Shown here: piece by piece, positions 1-11,930 of the stretch
Layout: every line of letters begins with the position of its first letter
Position numbering within the stretch: the first letter of the stretch is position 1
Assembly: GCF_950295315.1 (NCBI RefSeq)
Contig: NC_080171.1
Location: forward strand, 34,634,698-34,698,697
Origin: Erinaceus europaeus
Taxonomy: Eukaryota > Chordata > Mammalia > Eulipotyphla > Erinaceidae
Reading direction: 5' to 3'
DNA: 64,000 nucleotides
Notes under the pieces: generated by a model
What the model saw: the letters and a program-made list of their open reading frames with translations, nothing else
Told to the model about the DNA's origin: nothing
Databases searched by the model: none
Translations under genes and position numbers: made by a program

Positions 1-119
1 TATATATATATATTACAAAAATATCTGTTTCTCTGAAAGACAACTAGCAGATTGTTTAGCTGATATGTAAATTATAAAGAATTGAAATATGTGAACTTGT
101 GAAAAAAAATGTAGCTAAA
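1..119. other. Unassigned AT-rich sequence with TA dinucleotide start
   Basis: The window opens in a TA dinucleotide run of about 12 bases, followed by AT-rich DNA with no reading frame or repeat that I recognise. The TA run may continue outside the window. Confidence 0.4.
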
Positions 120-262
120 CTATCCCTAAGACTTTGTGAAAATTATGGTATTGGGGTGGAGGAACAGAACTGGTGATGAGTGCGATGTGTAACTATATCC
201 CTATAATCTTCTGATCTTGTAAACCATTATTAATCATTAATAAAAATAAATTTTAAAACAAC
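120..262 (+). mobile_element. L1 3' end, sense orientation
   Basis: The stretch ends with TAAACCATTATTAATCATTA and AATAAAAATAAA, then an A-rich tail. The same kind of ending (GTAAATCAGTATTAAATCAC, then AATAAAAAAT) occurs at 42,400-42,600 and near 30,100-30,180. These are L1 3' ends with adjacent polyadenylation signal and A tail. No coding part is retained here. Confidence 0.55.
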
Positions 263-309
263 AAAAGAAAGAAAGGAAGCAATGCTATTTATTTTGTATC
301 AGAATATAA

Positions 310-1395
310 ATTATCTGGGAGGATTGTGTCAGAGTTGGGAATAGGACCAGAAAGCTGGCTCAGGGCAGACAGTAGCTTCCAAATATGGGAAAAGTATATA
401 AATATCATTAACTGTAAACCCCATTGATCTGACCCCAGGGCTCATGTCTATTCATATTTAGCACAGGAGACTGTGTAACCTTTGTATCCTTGTCACTTTG
501 AGCTCACATTTCATTGTCACAGCTATGAACATTCTAAACTTCACTCATTTCAGGACTAGTCTTCCTGGAGTGGCAGAGTATGTTGACCCAGCCTCCCTTT
601 GGAGAGTGGGACAATTTCTACCAGTGTTATTCTACATTGAGGGCAAGGTCCTGTAAAAGGGTTTATGATGTTGTTCCTATTGGGGATGACCAAAAAACCC
701 AGCTTTTGTAGTCCTTACTTTATCTGACAGGCTTAAGTTTAGAGTGATTGAGGGAAATGCAACAGGAAGTAGGTGAGGAGGGTATTTAGGTCTAAATAGA
801 GAATAGCTGACTAAATACATTATGGTGACTCTTTTTAGGTCTCTCTACTTGTTTGCTGCATTTATTGAGTCACTGTAGACTATTGCACCCTTTTACTTTA
901 AAGTGTACATTTCCCCCCTAACTTATGAATACATGTTCACATGTACCCTTTCTCATAGGCCCTGGTCTATTATCTAGGTTTTTTTTTGTTTGTTTTTTGC
1001 CTCCAGGGTTATTGCTGGGACTTGGTGCCTGCACCATGAATCTGCTGCTCCTGAAGGTAATTTTTTTCCCCCTTTTGTTACCCTTGTTGTAGTAGCCTTG
1101 TTGTGGTTATTATTGTTGTTGATATTGTTCCTTGTTGGATAGGACAGAGAGAAATGGAGAGAGGAGGGGAAGACAGAGAGGGGGAGAGAAAGACAGACAC
1201 CTGCAAACCTGCTTCACTGCCTGTGAAACGACTCCCCTGCATGTGGGGAGCCAGATCATTAAGCGAGTCCTTGTGCTTTGTACCACGTGCACCCAACCCA
1301 CTACTCTACAGCCCGACCCCTATTATCTAGGTTCTATAACTTTGTTAGGAAGTGTGCCACCAAAAATGGAACTTAGGAGTCCTATGAGGAGCCCA
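310..1395 (-). mobile_element. L1 3' UTR fragment, antisense
   Basis: Positions about 310-900 align by eye with 38,040-39,080 and with 63,640-63,960. Shared landmarks are GTATATAAATA followed by a CCCCATYRATCTGA-type block, CATATTTAGCACAGGAG, GAGGGCAAGGTCC and CTACTTGYTTGCTG. Positions 930-960 and 1,334-1,395 match a more internal part of the L1 3' UTR also present at 15,430-15,545 and 52,735-52,850. A SINE (981-1,319) splits the fragment. The 3' end itself is not present at the left edge, so the copy is truncated or rearranged. Confidence 0.6.
981..1319 (-). mobile_element. tRNA-derived SINE, long form
   Basis: On the minus strand this reads from a tRNA-like head, through the CCTGCAAACCTGCTTCAC-type block, to a 3' unit ending CCTGGAGGC and an A-rich tail. 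It is flanked by the 14-bp duplication CTATTATCTAGGTT at 967-980 and 1,320-1,333, so the insertion is complete. It landed in an older L1 3' UTR. Confidence 0.85.
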
Positions 1396-1840
1396 AATTA
1401 TTAAACGGAGGAAGGAGCATCTCTTTAATAAATGGTGCTGGGAAGATTGGGTTGAAATGTTCAGAAGAATGAAACTGCACTACTTTATCTCACCAGAAAC
1501 AAAAGTAAACTTCAAGTGGACCAAGGGCCTGGATATTAGACCAGAAACTATCAATACTTAGAAAGTATTGGAACACTTTCCCATCTAAATTTTAAGGGCA
1601 TCTTTAATGATACAGACCCAATTGCAAGGAAGACTAAAACAAAAATGAACCAATGGGACTACATCAAATTGAAAAGCTTCTGCACAGCAAAAGAAACCAC
1701 CACCCAAAGGAAGAATGGGAGAAACCACCACCCTCACAGAATGGGAGATGATCTTTACATGCCCTATATCAGACAAGAGGCTAATAACCAAAATAGATAA
1801 AGAGCTCACCAAACTTAGCAACAAAGAAAGCAAATGATGA
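1396..1840 (+). pseudogene. L1 ORF2 C-terminal fragment, sense
   Basis: Contains the nucleotide landmarks of the L1 ORF2 region after the RT: AATAAATGGTGCTGGGAAGA, AGAAGAATGAAACTGCAC, AGACCAGAAACTATCAA and CCAATGGGACTACATCAAA. Frames are broken by stops, so it is dead. It abuts an antisense L1 piece on the left, so either two copies meet at about 1,395 or one copy was inverted. A SINE inserted at its right end. Confidence 0.75.
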
Positions 1841-1841
1841 G

Positions 1842-2131
1842 CCTTTTTTTTTTTTTTTTTTGCCACCAGGGGCTTGGTGTTGGCACTAAGAATCCACTGC
1901 TCCTGGCAGCCATTTTTTTCCTTTTCTTTTTTTTTTTTCCCATCTTTTATTTGACAGGACAGGGAAAAATTGAAAGGGGACGGGGTGGGGAGGTAGTGAG
2001 GGGGGAAAGAGAGATAGCTGCAGACCTGCACATGAAGCGTCCCTCCTGCAGGTGGGGAGCAGGGGGCTCAAACCATGGTCCTTGCTCATGGTGATGTGTG
2101 GACTTAACCAGGTGTGCCACTGCCCGGCCCC
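1842..2131 (-). mobile_element. tRNA-derived SINE with A/T-rich centre
   Basis: The left end has a T run followed by GCCACCAGGGGCTTGGTG, the 3' unit of the long SINE form. The right end is the complement of the tRNA-like head (CCAGGTGTGCCACTGCCCGG). Its head variant (GGCCGGGCAGTGGC) differs from that of the SINE at 981, indicating a different subfamily. Confidence 0.8.
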
Positions 2132-2163
2132 CAAAAGTTTCTTTTCTGTTTATAGTAGTGTAG

Positions 2164-2418
2164 CTTTTTTTTTTTAATATTTATTTATTCACTTTTGTTG
2201 TCTTTGTTGTTGTCATTGTTGGATATGACAGAAAGAAGTGGAGAGAGGAAGGGAAGACAAAGAGGGAGAGAGAAAGATAGACACCAGCAGAACTGCTTCA
2301 CCACTTGTTAAGTGACTTCCCTGCAGGTGGGGAGCCAGGGCTCAAACCAGGATCCTTATGCAGGTACTTGCGCTTTGCACCACCTGAGCTTAACCCACTG
2401 TGCTACTGCCCAACTCCC
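2164..2418 (-). mobile_element. tRNA-derived SINE, short form
   Basis: The short 3' form ends in an AAATATT-rich tail (TTTAATATTTATTTATTC on the plus strand). It is flanked by a 12-bp duplication ATAGTAGTGTAG at 2,152-2,163 and 2,419-2,430. The right copy of that duplication was later reused by the next SINE. Confidence 0.85.
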
Positions 2419-2434
2419 ATAGTAGTGTAGTCTT

Positions 2435-2733
2435 TTTTTAAAAGATTTTTTTATATTTATTTATTTTCCCTTTTGTTGCCCTTGCTTTTTTTTTTTATTG
2501 TTGTAGTTATTATTGTTGTTGTTATTAATGTTGTTGGATAGGACAGAGAGAAATGGAGAGAGGAGGTGAAGTCAGAGTGGGGAAGAGAAAGACAGACACC
2601 TGCAGACCTGCTTCACCACCTGTGAAGCAACCCCCCTGCAGGTGGGGACCAGGGGCTCAAACAGGGATTCTTATGCTGGTCCTTGCACTTTGCACCATGT
2701 GCACTTAACATGCTGCACTACAGCCCAACTCCC
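2435..2733 (-). mobile_element. tRNA-derived SINE, inserted beside the previous one
   Basis: Same family and strand as 2,164-2,418. Its duplication AGTAGTGTAGTCTT (2,421-2,434 and 2,734-2,747) overlaps the right duplication of that SINE, so this insertion is the younger of the two. Confidence 0.85.
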
Positions 2734-3021
2734 AGTAGTGTAGTCTTATAGTGCTCTTGAGGCATTTATGTTCACAGTTTTAATGTATACCTGTCTACAT
2801 TAATGTCTACAGATTTTAATGTATACTGTATATATAAGGATAAACAAATAACAATAGAAAAGCAGACATTGCATTTCTAAAATATGTAATATTCATAGTG
2901 TATCACTATTTTAACTAATTCTGTCATGCAAGTATATCTTTGTACTGTGAAATGAAATATTTAAAAGTACAGTATTTTCAAAGGTTCTTAATAATCAAAC
3001 TAAGTTAAATGAAGTTACAGT

Positions 3022-3182
3022 ATTTTTGTAAATTTATTTTTATTTATTTGGAGAGAGAGGGAGAGAGTGAGATCAGTCAGTGCACTGCTCAGTTCTGGTT
3101 CATTGTGGTACTGGGGATTGAACCTGGGACCTCAGGCATGAAAGTCTTTTGCATAACCATTATGCTATCTCCCTAGCCCAAG
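3022..3182 (-). mobile_element. Second SINE family (GAGAGA/CCTCAGGCATGA type)
   Basis: Carries GAGAGAGAGGGAGAG, then CACTGCTCAGTTCTGG, GGGGATTGAACCTGGGACCT, CTCAGGCATGAAAGTC and CATAACCATTATGCTATC. The complement GGTTCAATCCC resembles a tRNA-type B box. The same block recurs at 9,567, 14,604, 25,532, 43,525 and 62,690, defining a separate short SINE family of about 140-190 bp. Confidence 0.75.
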
Positions 3183-3184
3183 GT

Positions 3185-4940
3185 ACAGTACTGAAGGTGG
3201 GTCTTTTTTTTTTTTTCCATGAGAGTTTTCAAATGATGGTTGAGGTATAAAATGTGTAATAATTAGTTGCTGCTTAGGTATCAACAAATCCTTCTTCAAT
3301 ATTTTTTATACGTACAATAAAGAAGAAACCGAAATATTTTTCCTTTATGTCAACATTCTCACTCCTCGTACTTCATTAAATCAAGATGATATAAATCCCT
3401 GAAGACTGAAGTACAAATTTTAGAGCTGTATTGATTTAACCTTCCCTTTGTAAATATTTCATCGTTCTATAATGTGCAAATGCAGTCACACACAGAACAA
3501 AGAATTCCACTGTTCTGTCAGTATGTAGAAGGAGTGACTGGCAATTTTTATTATACTATTTAGAAAATAATACAAAAATGTGTAATAATATTTTGTCATT
3601 ATGGACTAATAAAACATGATTTTTTATAGCAAACCTTTTGCAGTGGGTACACCATTTTTCCAGTGTAAATCTACTTATATTTTTAATAATGTTTTCCTAA
3701 GATTTGTTTAAATTAACTATTTGATTTTTCACATAAGAAGATATCCTTTCAGTGAATTTTTTTTCTCTCTCATTGACACTGAAGAAAAGAGATGAATATT
3801 TGATTTATCTGTAACTTCTTTAACAGCAATATGAACTCAAGGTGGTATAAGGTTATGTATTTTGTTGGAAGACCCACCAGGGAAGAAGTAACATTTTTAG
3901 TTTAAGAGTTGGAGTAACACTATAAAAATGACAAAAATAATACAGTTTAATATTTCCCTTTTCTGATCTTTCTAGAAAGTAAAGCCATATACAACCTAAC
4001 AGATTTTTGTGAATGTTGACATATCAAGACATAAGATGATTGTTATTTCAATACTTGCTAAGGAAATTTAAAGAATGAATCTTTGGGAGAATGATAGAAG
4101 ACTGCTATCATGTGATATCAGTGTGAGTTATTCTCATTAAACAAAAAGATTGGTAATTATACACACAAATGTTTCAGACTTATAAACTAGCAACTTAGTG
4201 TAAAGAGACAAAAATTCACCTATACCAAAAAAAATTTCACTTAGAATTCTAAGAACACAGATGTGAATTTCACTTGTAAAGGCAGCTTCTATGAACAAGG
4301 GGCAATCCTTCACTAAAAGGAAAAATATAATCAATACAGATAGACTTCTCAGTATTTAACTTTGGTCATTCATTTTTTTCATAAAAAACTTCTATGAGGA
4401 CAACAAAAGGGAATAAATAAATAAATATTAAAAAATTATATGCAAGCATAATAATACAGCTATGTAAAGGGAATGTGAGCCATATATTGTATGAATCATT
4501 TAATTTAATACTTGATAGTTTTTATTAATGTGTTATATGCTGTATGTATAGAGGTTAACATGTTTATAAGTGATATTATACATGTGGCATAATTTAAAAT
4601 GAGTTTTATTTTCTCAGAAACAGTTGAAGATTTACTGATTTTACTCTTTTTGATTATTCTCTCGGTTTTTTTGTAGATGTCTAGATATCTCATTATACAT
4701 TCAAATTAAAATATACAGAAAAATATGTCTACACATAAATGTTCCTCAGACATGTCCTTTCATCATATGCATATCTGAAATCTAGTTATTTGGAGATATC
4801 TTCGTGGACAGAAGTCTCACCATAGTGAGTTTAAAGTTATTTTAAACTCTGTCATGGGGATGTTATTTCCAGGTTAAACGCAGGAGTTATATTCTCCCAA
4901 CTTACTGTAATAACTTACATTTTGTAACTCGTTACTCTTT
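3185..4940. other. Unassigned AT-rich sequence
   Basis: No repeat, splice-bounded exon or long open frame that I can recognise. Short frames here have no family features. Homopolymer runs and AT-rich words are ordinary for this window. Confidence 0.5.
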
Positions 4941-5045
4941 ATTAGTGATTTAATAATGATTCACAAGATTGCAGGATAAGAGGGGTACAATTCCATATAA
5001 TCTCACCACCAGAGTTCTATATCCCATCCCTTCCATTTAGCAAGT
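4941..5045 (-). mobile_element. L1 3' end remnant, antisense
   Basis: TTAGTGATTTAATAATGATT, then AAGATTGCAGGATAAGAGG, ACAATTCCATATAA, and CACCAGAGTTCTRTATCCC. This order is shared with the antisense L1 3' ends at 17,235, 23,130 and 37,110. Only the last ~100 bp is kept. Confidence 0.7.
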
Positions 5046-7650
5046 GTTTATGGATCACTTACAACATGCAGGAAATAGCTCCTGTTGGGACTAGAAAGAT
5101 TTGCTTTTTGAAAACCATCTGTATTACTTCTCTTCCTTCTTCCCCTACATTGAAAAGGTTTCAGGGACGGTATAGTCACTTCTTATAAATGATATAAATG
5201 ACATGACATTACCTGTGGTTATAATCATAAATACTTCACTGAAGTAGCTGTCAGTGAAGAAATCTTCAGGGAAGGGTTTTTGTTGTTTTGCTTTGCTCCC
5301 TACCTTTCCCACTGTGAGGTTTATTCTGCACCTAAGAGCAGTCCTCCTCTCTCCCCTAATAAATCCCCCCAGTGTAAGAGGCCTCTGGTCATCTGTCTAA
5401 AATCCTTTTCCTCTCCTGGCTTTCACTGTCAGGAAGAAACCAAGTTGGTTTTCCAATCATTAGCCCAGAGGGGCAGAAGATAGGTAGGTAGGTTGAGAAC
5501 TTTTATTTGGAACTTGGGCCTTGGGTTCCAGGTGTGATGCTTTTGGGTATACAGAGCTTTCTTTAAGTACTGAGCACTAGTGGGCTAATTGGGGATGACT
5601 TGGCAGGGAAAAACAGGATAACTGTGTTCCTGAAAGATCTTCCTGCTGCCAAGAGAATGGATGGGTAGTGACATTTTGACTTCAATTCAAGGCCAGCAAA
5701 TAGGCTTGAAGAAACAACTAATATAGCTTAGGAACAGCCCATGAGACCCCAGGAGAGCCTCATGAAAGAAGGTGGCTTCCTGAGGCACTGTTATCTAGCC
5801 CTTCTTAGTCACTCCCCAGGCACTTCCACATCAACACCCTCAGATTCACCATGGGGGCACTGGCTAATTCCCAGCCCTCGACCTTTAGTGTACACCCTGA
5901 GAGGTCAGCCCAGGGGGCGTCCTCTTGGAACCATGCCTGCAACCCAATCATTCAGAACCTGTCTTTTCTTTTGGGTAGAAGAAAGAAAGGTATATTCATA
6001 CCCAGAAATATTTATTTATGGGTCAACCACCAGGTGCCCCTCCCCTCAGCCAGTGAGGATCAAAAAGATGGCTTTAGAGAGAGGTTGACAAAGGAAACAG
6101 AGGATTCAAAAAATACATACTGCTTTCATTTATTTCAACAGCCAAATAAATATGTTAATGGGACACATTATATGTACCAGAAAATTTCTAGCCACTTTCA
6201 AACTGTGAAGAGTGAACAAAACTAACAAGATGTCTCTAAGGAATGTACATTCTATTGGAAGTAATAACAAACAGTAAACATATCAGTAAATTATATGGTT
6301 GAATAATTGAATGAAGACCTCTCAGGGAAAAAATGTATAATTGGATCAGGGTAGGAGTGACCAGGAGGCTCTGATGCATAGTGGCTAGTTTTAAATTTTA
6401 GGTGGGATGATTACATTCTACACAAAGACTGCTCAGCATGGAAAGGTGAAATTTGAAAGAGGTAAGAGAAAAAAACAAGCTGAACTTTAGGAAAGGCCCT
6501 TACAGGCAGGAGAAACTCTAGGAGAAATTGAAAATTATGCCCAGGAAGCCATGAAATTATATTGCTAAAAAGCTAGTAAGGGAGAAATAAGTGATCTAGT
6601 ACAATTGACTGACATCCTAGGGCCTCGTAGAGCTTGTAGAGCCCCTGCAACATAGTAAACTTTATTTGTGTTTCCACTATTTAATTTGAACTTTAGTGAG
6701 GTTCAATCACTTCTTAAATGGTTCTTAAAATGTGCTGAGTTATATGGGATGTATATAATCATCAATTGCAATCTGTTTTCCACTCTCACTTTCCAATATT
6801 TGTGTGCTTATTTAGCAATACTACATCATCTGGTTCTGTGGACTTTTGAATAACTTGGACATTTGTTAGGCATTTTATTTCAGTCAAAAATTTATGCTTT
6901 TAGCTCTCTATGTCTAGTTAAATATGAAGTCTTAATAGGGACTAAAAAGTAAAGACAAAGACATGAAATGCTCCATAGATTGTGGTGCCTTCACAGAGAC
7001 AGTTCCTTCTTTAGAGGAAAAACAAGGTTGGAAGTGGTATTTAGGTTAAGGTTTTGGTGGTTAATTTTTCTGGCTCACAATTAAACACTTCTTCCTTCCT
7101 TTATTTTTTTGTCATTTAATAGCCAGAGTTACTAAGTTGGACACCCTCCATATATTGACTATTATAAGGATAATGCTTGAGAACTCAGGTCCATGCTTTT
7201 TCATTAATGTGGTTTGAGGTCTGAATAAAGTTCTATAGATTTGATTTTGGTGTTTATTATTGCTAGACAGATCCTTTACATTAATTGGTGAATTGGTGTG
7301 TATTTTCCTTCAATGAATATCAGTAGGGATTTGTGGATGTTAAATGACTTTCATCTCAGACAACATCTCCCACAAATGAAATGTCATAATGATCAACAGT
7401 CTTTATTTTCCATAATGGATAATCAAAACCAGACTTTTGCTAACTTGACAGGTTTGAATGCTACCACATCCCTTGAAGAGTCTCTTTGATGAATTCTCCA
7501 GCTAAGAGGAAGGCATTGAAATTATCTAGATAGTATATTGTGACTTAAAATGAATAATTGGAATCATGAAATAGGGTAAAACATAAATTATATGTAAAGA
7601 CTTCAAAGATACAATATACAAATTATTGCCAGCCATCAAAATGCATAGTA
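5046..7650. other. Unassigned sequence, no gene recognised
   Basis: The section 5,741-6,225 is less AT-rich than its surroundings and holds two overlapping frames of 115 and 124 codons. Neither shows a signal peptide, domain, repeat or composition typical of a protein, and no splice context is convincing. It could be an old interspersed repeat or unique DNA. Confidence 0.45.
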
Positions 7651-7657
7651 GTTAGTA

Positions 7658-7673
7658 ATATATATATGTGTAT

Positions 7674-7724
<51 letters not shown>

Positions 7725-7766
7725 TACATATACATATACATATACTGTATGTGTGTGTGTGTAGAT
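7658..7766. repeat. CA/ACACAT microsatellite
   Basis: Begins with TA/TG steps, continues as an imperfect ACACAT hexamer array and ends in TGTGTG. Purine-pyrimidine alternation runs through the block, so it is a candidate length-variable locus. Confidence 0.9.
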
Positions 7767-7865
7767 ATATACAGACTAAGGAAGCCCAGTGAAGAATTTG
7801 AATGATGGCATATGTTTTCTCTTATGGATCAACCCAGAATGAAAATTACTGGTATATATATTTTA

Positions 7866-8115
7866 CTACCCGGGTTATTGTTGGGACTTGGTGCTTGCAT
7901 GATGAATCTGCTGCTCCCAGCTACCATTTTTTTTCTTTCTCCTTCTCTTTCTCTCTTTCTTATATAGCACAGATAGAAAGTGAGAGAGGAGGGGGAGAGA
8001 AAAAGGGAGAGACAAAGAGAGACATCTGCTTCACTACTCATGCAGCTTCCCGCATGCAGGTGGGGAGCAGGGGTTTGAACTCAGGTCCTGGAGCATGGTA
8101 CTATGTGATCCCCAG
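7866..8115 (-). mobile_element. tRNA-derived SINE, older copy
   Basis: The left end GGGTTATTGTTGGGACTTGG is the 3' unit of the long form. The middle is GAGAGAGGAGGGGGAGAG and the right part GCAGGTGGGGAGCAGGGG. The tRNA head end is degraded (ATGTGATCCCC), and no clear duplication is visible. Confidence 0.75.
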
Positions 8116-8583
8116 GAGCATTTTCTAAAGATTGGAAAGCTATTTTCTTCTTAGTGGTGAAGTGTGCTCTTTGTAAGCATCAGGTGCATAGAGAAATGCA
8201 AGATGGAGAAATGTCACCATTCATATACCTGTTCACCGTTCTGACATTAAGCAAAGCCTCAGATTAGTTCTACAGGAAATATAGGTCCATTTTACTAATT
8301 CCAGAATTTACTGGAATGTTCTGGATGTCTCTTTCATAATTACCAGGTAATTTATTCCCATTGACATATTTTTCAAATTAAATCTAGTGCTGTTATCTAC
8401 AATGTGATAACTAAATAAGAAATAGAGTAGAGGTACTTTGAGTTCGTGAATTATTGTATCTCCTAGGACTTATTGACAGCAGAAGCAAACTCGGATGGAA
8501 TTCTGTCACTCTCCTCAAGCAGACCGGCTTGCCATCATGTAATGTATATAAACATAGCCAGCCCTGTGCTGTGTAGCATTCTT

Positions 8584-8852
8584 TTTTTTTTTAAAAATTT
8601 TATTTATTTATTCCCTTTTGTTGCCCTTTGTAGTTATTATTGTTGTTGTTGTTGGATAGGACAGAGAGAAATAGAGAGAGGGAGGGGAAGACAGAGAGGA
8701 GGAGAGAAAGACAGACACCTGCAGACCTGCTTCACCACCTGTGAAGCGACTCCCCTGCAGGTGGGGAGCCAGGGTTGGAACCGTGATCCTTATGCCGGTC
8801 CTTGTACTTTGCGCCACCTGCGCTTAGCCCGCTGCACTACAGCCCGACTCCC
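8584..8852 (-). mobile_element. tRNA-derived SINE, well preserved
   Basis: Complete short-form copy with a 16-bp duplication GCTGTGTAGCATTCTT at 8,568-8,583 and 8,853-8,868. The head complement GCGCCACCTGCGCTTAGCCC retains several CpGs, suggesting a young insertion. Confidence 0.9.
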
Positions 8853-8869
8853 GCTGTGTAGCATTCTTA

Positions 8870-9565
8870 AAAACAAAACAAAACAAAACACTAAATACAA
8901 ATATTGCAAAGCTATTTATTAGCCTCTGTTTTAAGGGCTTGTTGACTCTGAGCTATCCTAGAAAAAATAATATTATTTTTAGTATTATCTCCCTAAGGTG
9001 GTATTTAGCTATAATTTAAATCAGGGAGGTCCCAAATGGGTCTTTAGCATTTTACTGCTCTCCTGTACCACTCTGTAGGAGATTTTCTATCTCATAATAT
9101 TGCCTAAGGGGGTTCTTTCCAGAATCTGTTGCCAAACTTAATGACTTACATTACAATTCAAGGTAAATATCTGAAACTCATACTTAGGTTGTTGGATTCC
9201 CAAAATCTGGTGTGTTTAAGACTTTGCACATGAGGTTCTTGTTGAAAGGTGTGTATGTGTTTGTGTGTGTTCAAAGATCAAAATATATTTATATTCCTAG
9301 TTTCCATACATGACTGATAGAAAATGTATCCCAAGCCACTCTTTCCTTTTTTTTTCTCTTCCTTCCTTTCCCGAGTTGATCAATCAGTCAATAAATGTAT
9401 AATAAATATGCCGTCTGATTTAAATAGTGAATGGAGAGTAGGCATTACCACAGCTCAAAGACCTGCTACTCAGTTCATAAAATATTGACTGAATAACAGT
9501 CAATTTATTAAAAATTGACAGTTAAGCATGCATTATTTCCAAATGTAGATACAGCGTTAATTTTT
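8870..9565. other. Unassigned sequence
   Basis: AT-rich, with a short GTGTGT tract near 9,250. No gene or repeat recognised. Confidence 0.45.
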
Positions 9566-9566
9566 A

Positions 9567-9760
9567 AAAATAGAATTTTAAGTATATTTATTTTCTTTTA
9601 TGAGAGAGAGAGACAGATACAGAAGCAGACAGAGATAGAGACAGAGACCAAAGTGCTGCTCAGCTCTGGCTTATGATGGTGTGTGGTGACTGAACCTAGA
9701 ACTTCGTAGCCTCAGGCATGAAAGTCCTTATGCATAACCATTATCTCCCCCTACCAGCAT
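9567..9760 (-). mobile_element. Second-family SINE (CCTCAGGCATGA type)
   Basis: GAGAGAGAGACAGATAC, GCTGCTCAGCTCTGGC, GCCTCAGGCATGAAAGTC and CATAACCATTATCTCCC in the same order as at 3,022. The B-box region is altered (GGTGACTGAACCTAGAAC), which points to an older copy. Confidence 0.7.
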
Positions 9761-9764
9761 AAAG

Positions 9765-11160
9765 CCTTATTAAATGGTCTTGAGCAGGTTTTCAGGAAGG
9801 CATCTGGGATGCATCCCTGTTTTTTTTTCCTGGGTTTTTCACTTACAGCTAATATCACAAAAAAATATGAATGCCAGGAAATAAACACTCTGCCATTTTT
9901 GTTGTAATTTCTCCCAGTTTGTTCTTTTGATCATTCAGGTTAGTCACTGAATCATCTGGTGATCAGTTCTAAGTCAGGATCTATTGGTACAGTGGACACA
10001 GTCGATGAAACCTGACTCAGAGAAATGATGAATGGTTCTAAACACAGCCTCCCTCCCTATCACGTTCTTCAGTCTCCTGTTGGCTTTGAAGATGAGTTTA
10101 GCTGAATGAACTAAACAGATTTTTCCCCCTCCTTTTTCCAGGATTAAAGTGCTTGGTTTTAACAAGAATTTCAGAATTAATTTTTGTGTGCTCCCTTATC
10201 TTTTCTTTCTCCACTGAGCTTTTTAAACAGAAATGCCCTGAAGCAGCACACTACTCATCTTAAAATACTGGAGGCTCGGAACATCACAACCACAGGGTTC
10301 TCTTTACCACCAGTACTAGAAACAAATCACAGACCTCTTTCTCCTTTTTATACTCAGCTGGGAAATCCAGCCCCTCAGAGCTTCCAACCTGCCATACATG
10401 CCCTGTGATTGAATCTCCATATTGTCTTATCCACCCACACCATGGCGGGCATTTTCTCTACCCATTAAATTGTAACACCTGTTCATTAACTTGGAAATGC
10501 TTGACATATTCTAATTGTTGGGGGCCAAAATAAAAGCCTTCCACAAAAGCTAACCTCAAAAGGGCACCTTTTGTTGTTGTTGTTTGTTTTTTCACCAGGT
10601 ATGCACAATTCCAGTGAAGGTGTCCAAATAATTCAAGAATTCTTTCTTGCTGCTACTAGTGACAATGATGCTATTTGACATGTAGTTTTCCTTTATAAAA
10701 TTTTAAGCAAGGAAGAGTTACTTTACTACCACTCTTGCCCAGCACATATAAATTAAATGGAATGATCATTTAGATACTGATACGTACATATTTCAAAGGT
10801 CAGTGTAAAATAATACGGTCATTTTAGAAGGAGGAGATTTTTTTAAGAATAGTTGTCACATGACAAAACAGGCTATCCATGACTAACCCAGGTGGTAAGA
10901 AATTCAGTAATTCTCAGGCCTCCTGGATCTGTCTGCTCCTCAAGGTCTGTAAGAGAATAAGCCGGAATATAAGCATAATGGAGAGACCTCCTGCATGTTC
11001 CTTTTTCTTCTCTCCACTCGTTTCTCTACACAAAGCTCTTTCTTACACTCTGTGCACTATTGCCTCTAATAATGAGAAAGGGAAGATCTTCATTATCTTC
11101 TAAAACTAGGTACATGACATTTGGTAATATGAAAGAGATAAAGAAGAAAGAAAAAAAGCA
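9765..11160. other. Unassigned sequence
   Basis: Contains no open frame longer than about 74 codons and nothing that resembles an exon. A TTGTTG run lies near 10,570. No interspersed repeat recognised. Confidence 0.45.
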
Positions 11161-11167
11161 GTGTTGT

Positions 11168-11371
11168 TCTTTTTTATTTATTTAGTTTGATTAGAGATTG
11201 AGAGGGAAGGAGTAGAAAGGGGTGACCGAGAAGGAGAGAAAAAGAAAGACATCTGCAGCACTGCTTTTCCACTTATGAAGCTTTCCCCCTGCAGATAGGG
11301 AACAAGGGTTGAACCCAGTTTTCTTGTGCATTACAATATTTGTGTTCGACCAGGTCCACTAGCACCCAGCC
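11168..11371 (-). mobile_element. tRNA-derived SINE, older subfamily
   Basis: GAGATTGAGAGGGAAGGAG, CATCTGCAGCACTGC, GAAGCTTTCCCCCTGCAG and a degraded head complement ending GCACCCAGCC. Together with copies at 16,870 and 42,895 it represents an older subfamily with a GAAGCTTTCCCCCTGCAG centre. Confidence 0.7.
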
Positions 11372-11819
11372 ATAGAGAAAGCAATTTTGACTTTGACAGC
11401 TCTACAGCTTCTGCTCCACTCTCTGGTACCTGTTCTACAGAGGAGATTAAATACTGACTCTATGTCCAGCTTCATTTGAGGATCCCAATACAGTCCAAAC
11501 CCAGGGAGTGTGTGCACTGTGAACCAGCAGTCAGTAATTGACTCAGTTCTAAGTCAAGCATGATGCTAATCCTGCTACGAATGTGAACATCAGGACCCTG
11601 ACACTTGGACAGTTGACTTGTTCTGTTCTGGTGAAGTTTTTTGGTAACCCCCTACATTGTTCTTCATTCCTTCATGGGATCCCTGACTTGAGGATTCTAA
11701 TCAGTTCTAGTTAGCGACAGTCGTCTAGGAAGAGCCTGTATGATTTGCCATAGCTTTTAATAAAAAACAAAAAAACTTTGTCTAATCTGAAGAGAATTTA
11801 TAGTATGTGTTATATATAG

Positions 11820-11930
11820 CTTTTCATTTTATTATTGTTTGTTTGTTTGTTTTAAGGTAGAGAGACAAAAAAGAAAAAAAAAAATACAGAGTGAAAGAGA
11901 CCACAGCACCAATGCTGTACTATAGCTTTT
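11820..11930 (-). mobile_element. Probable third-family SINE remnant
   Basis: GTAGAGAGACAAAAAAG, then GAGTGAAAGAGACCACAGCACCAATGC on the plus strand in two pieces. It resembles the complement of the family seen in sense at 14,421 and 33,749. It is short and diverged, so the call is tentative. Confidence 0.35.

Noticed and set aside
1585..2031. 148-codon minus-strand frame
   Set aside because: Crosses the boundary between an L1 ORF2 fragment (antisense) and a SINE; Lys runs come from the SINE A-rich parts.
5741..6225. Possible protein-coding exon (115 and 124 overlapping codons)
   Set aside because: Two frames are open over the same DNA, with low-complexity Ser/Pro-rich composition and no recognised domain or convincing splice sites.
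8805..8852. tRNA gene on the minus strand (A-box and B-box-like sequence)
   Set aside because: The tRNA-like part is the SINE head; it is followed by the SINE body and flanked by a target duplication, and cloverleaf arms are incomplete.
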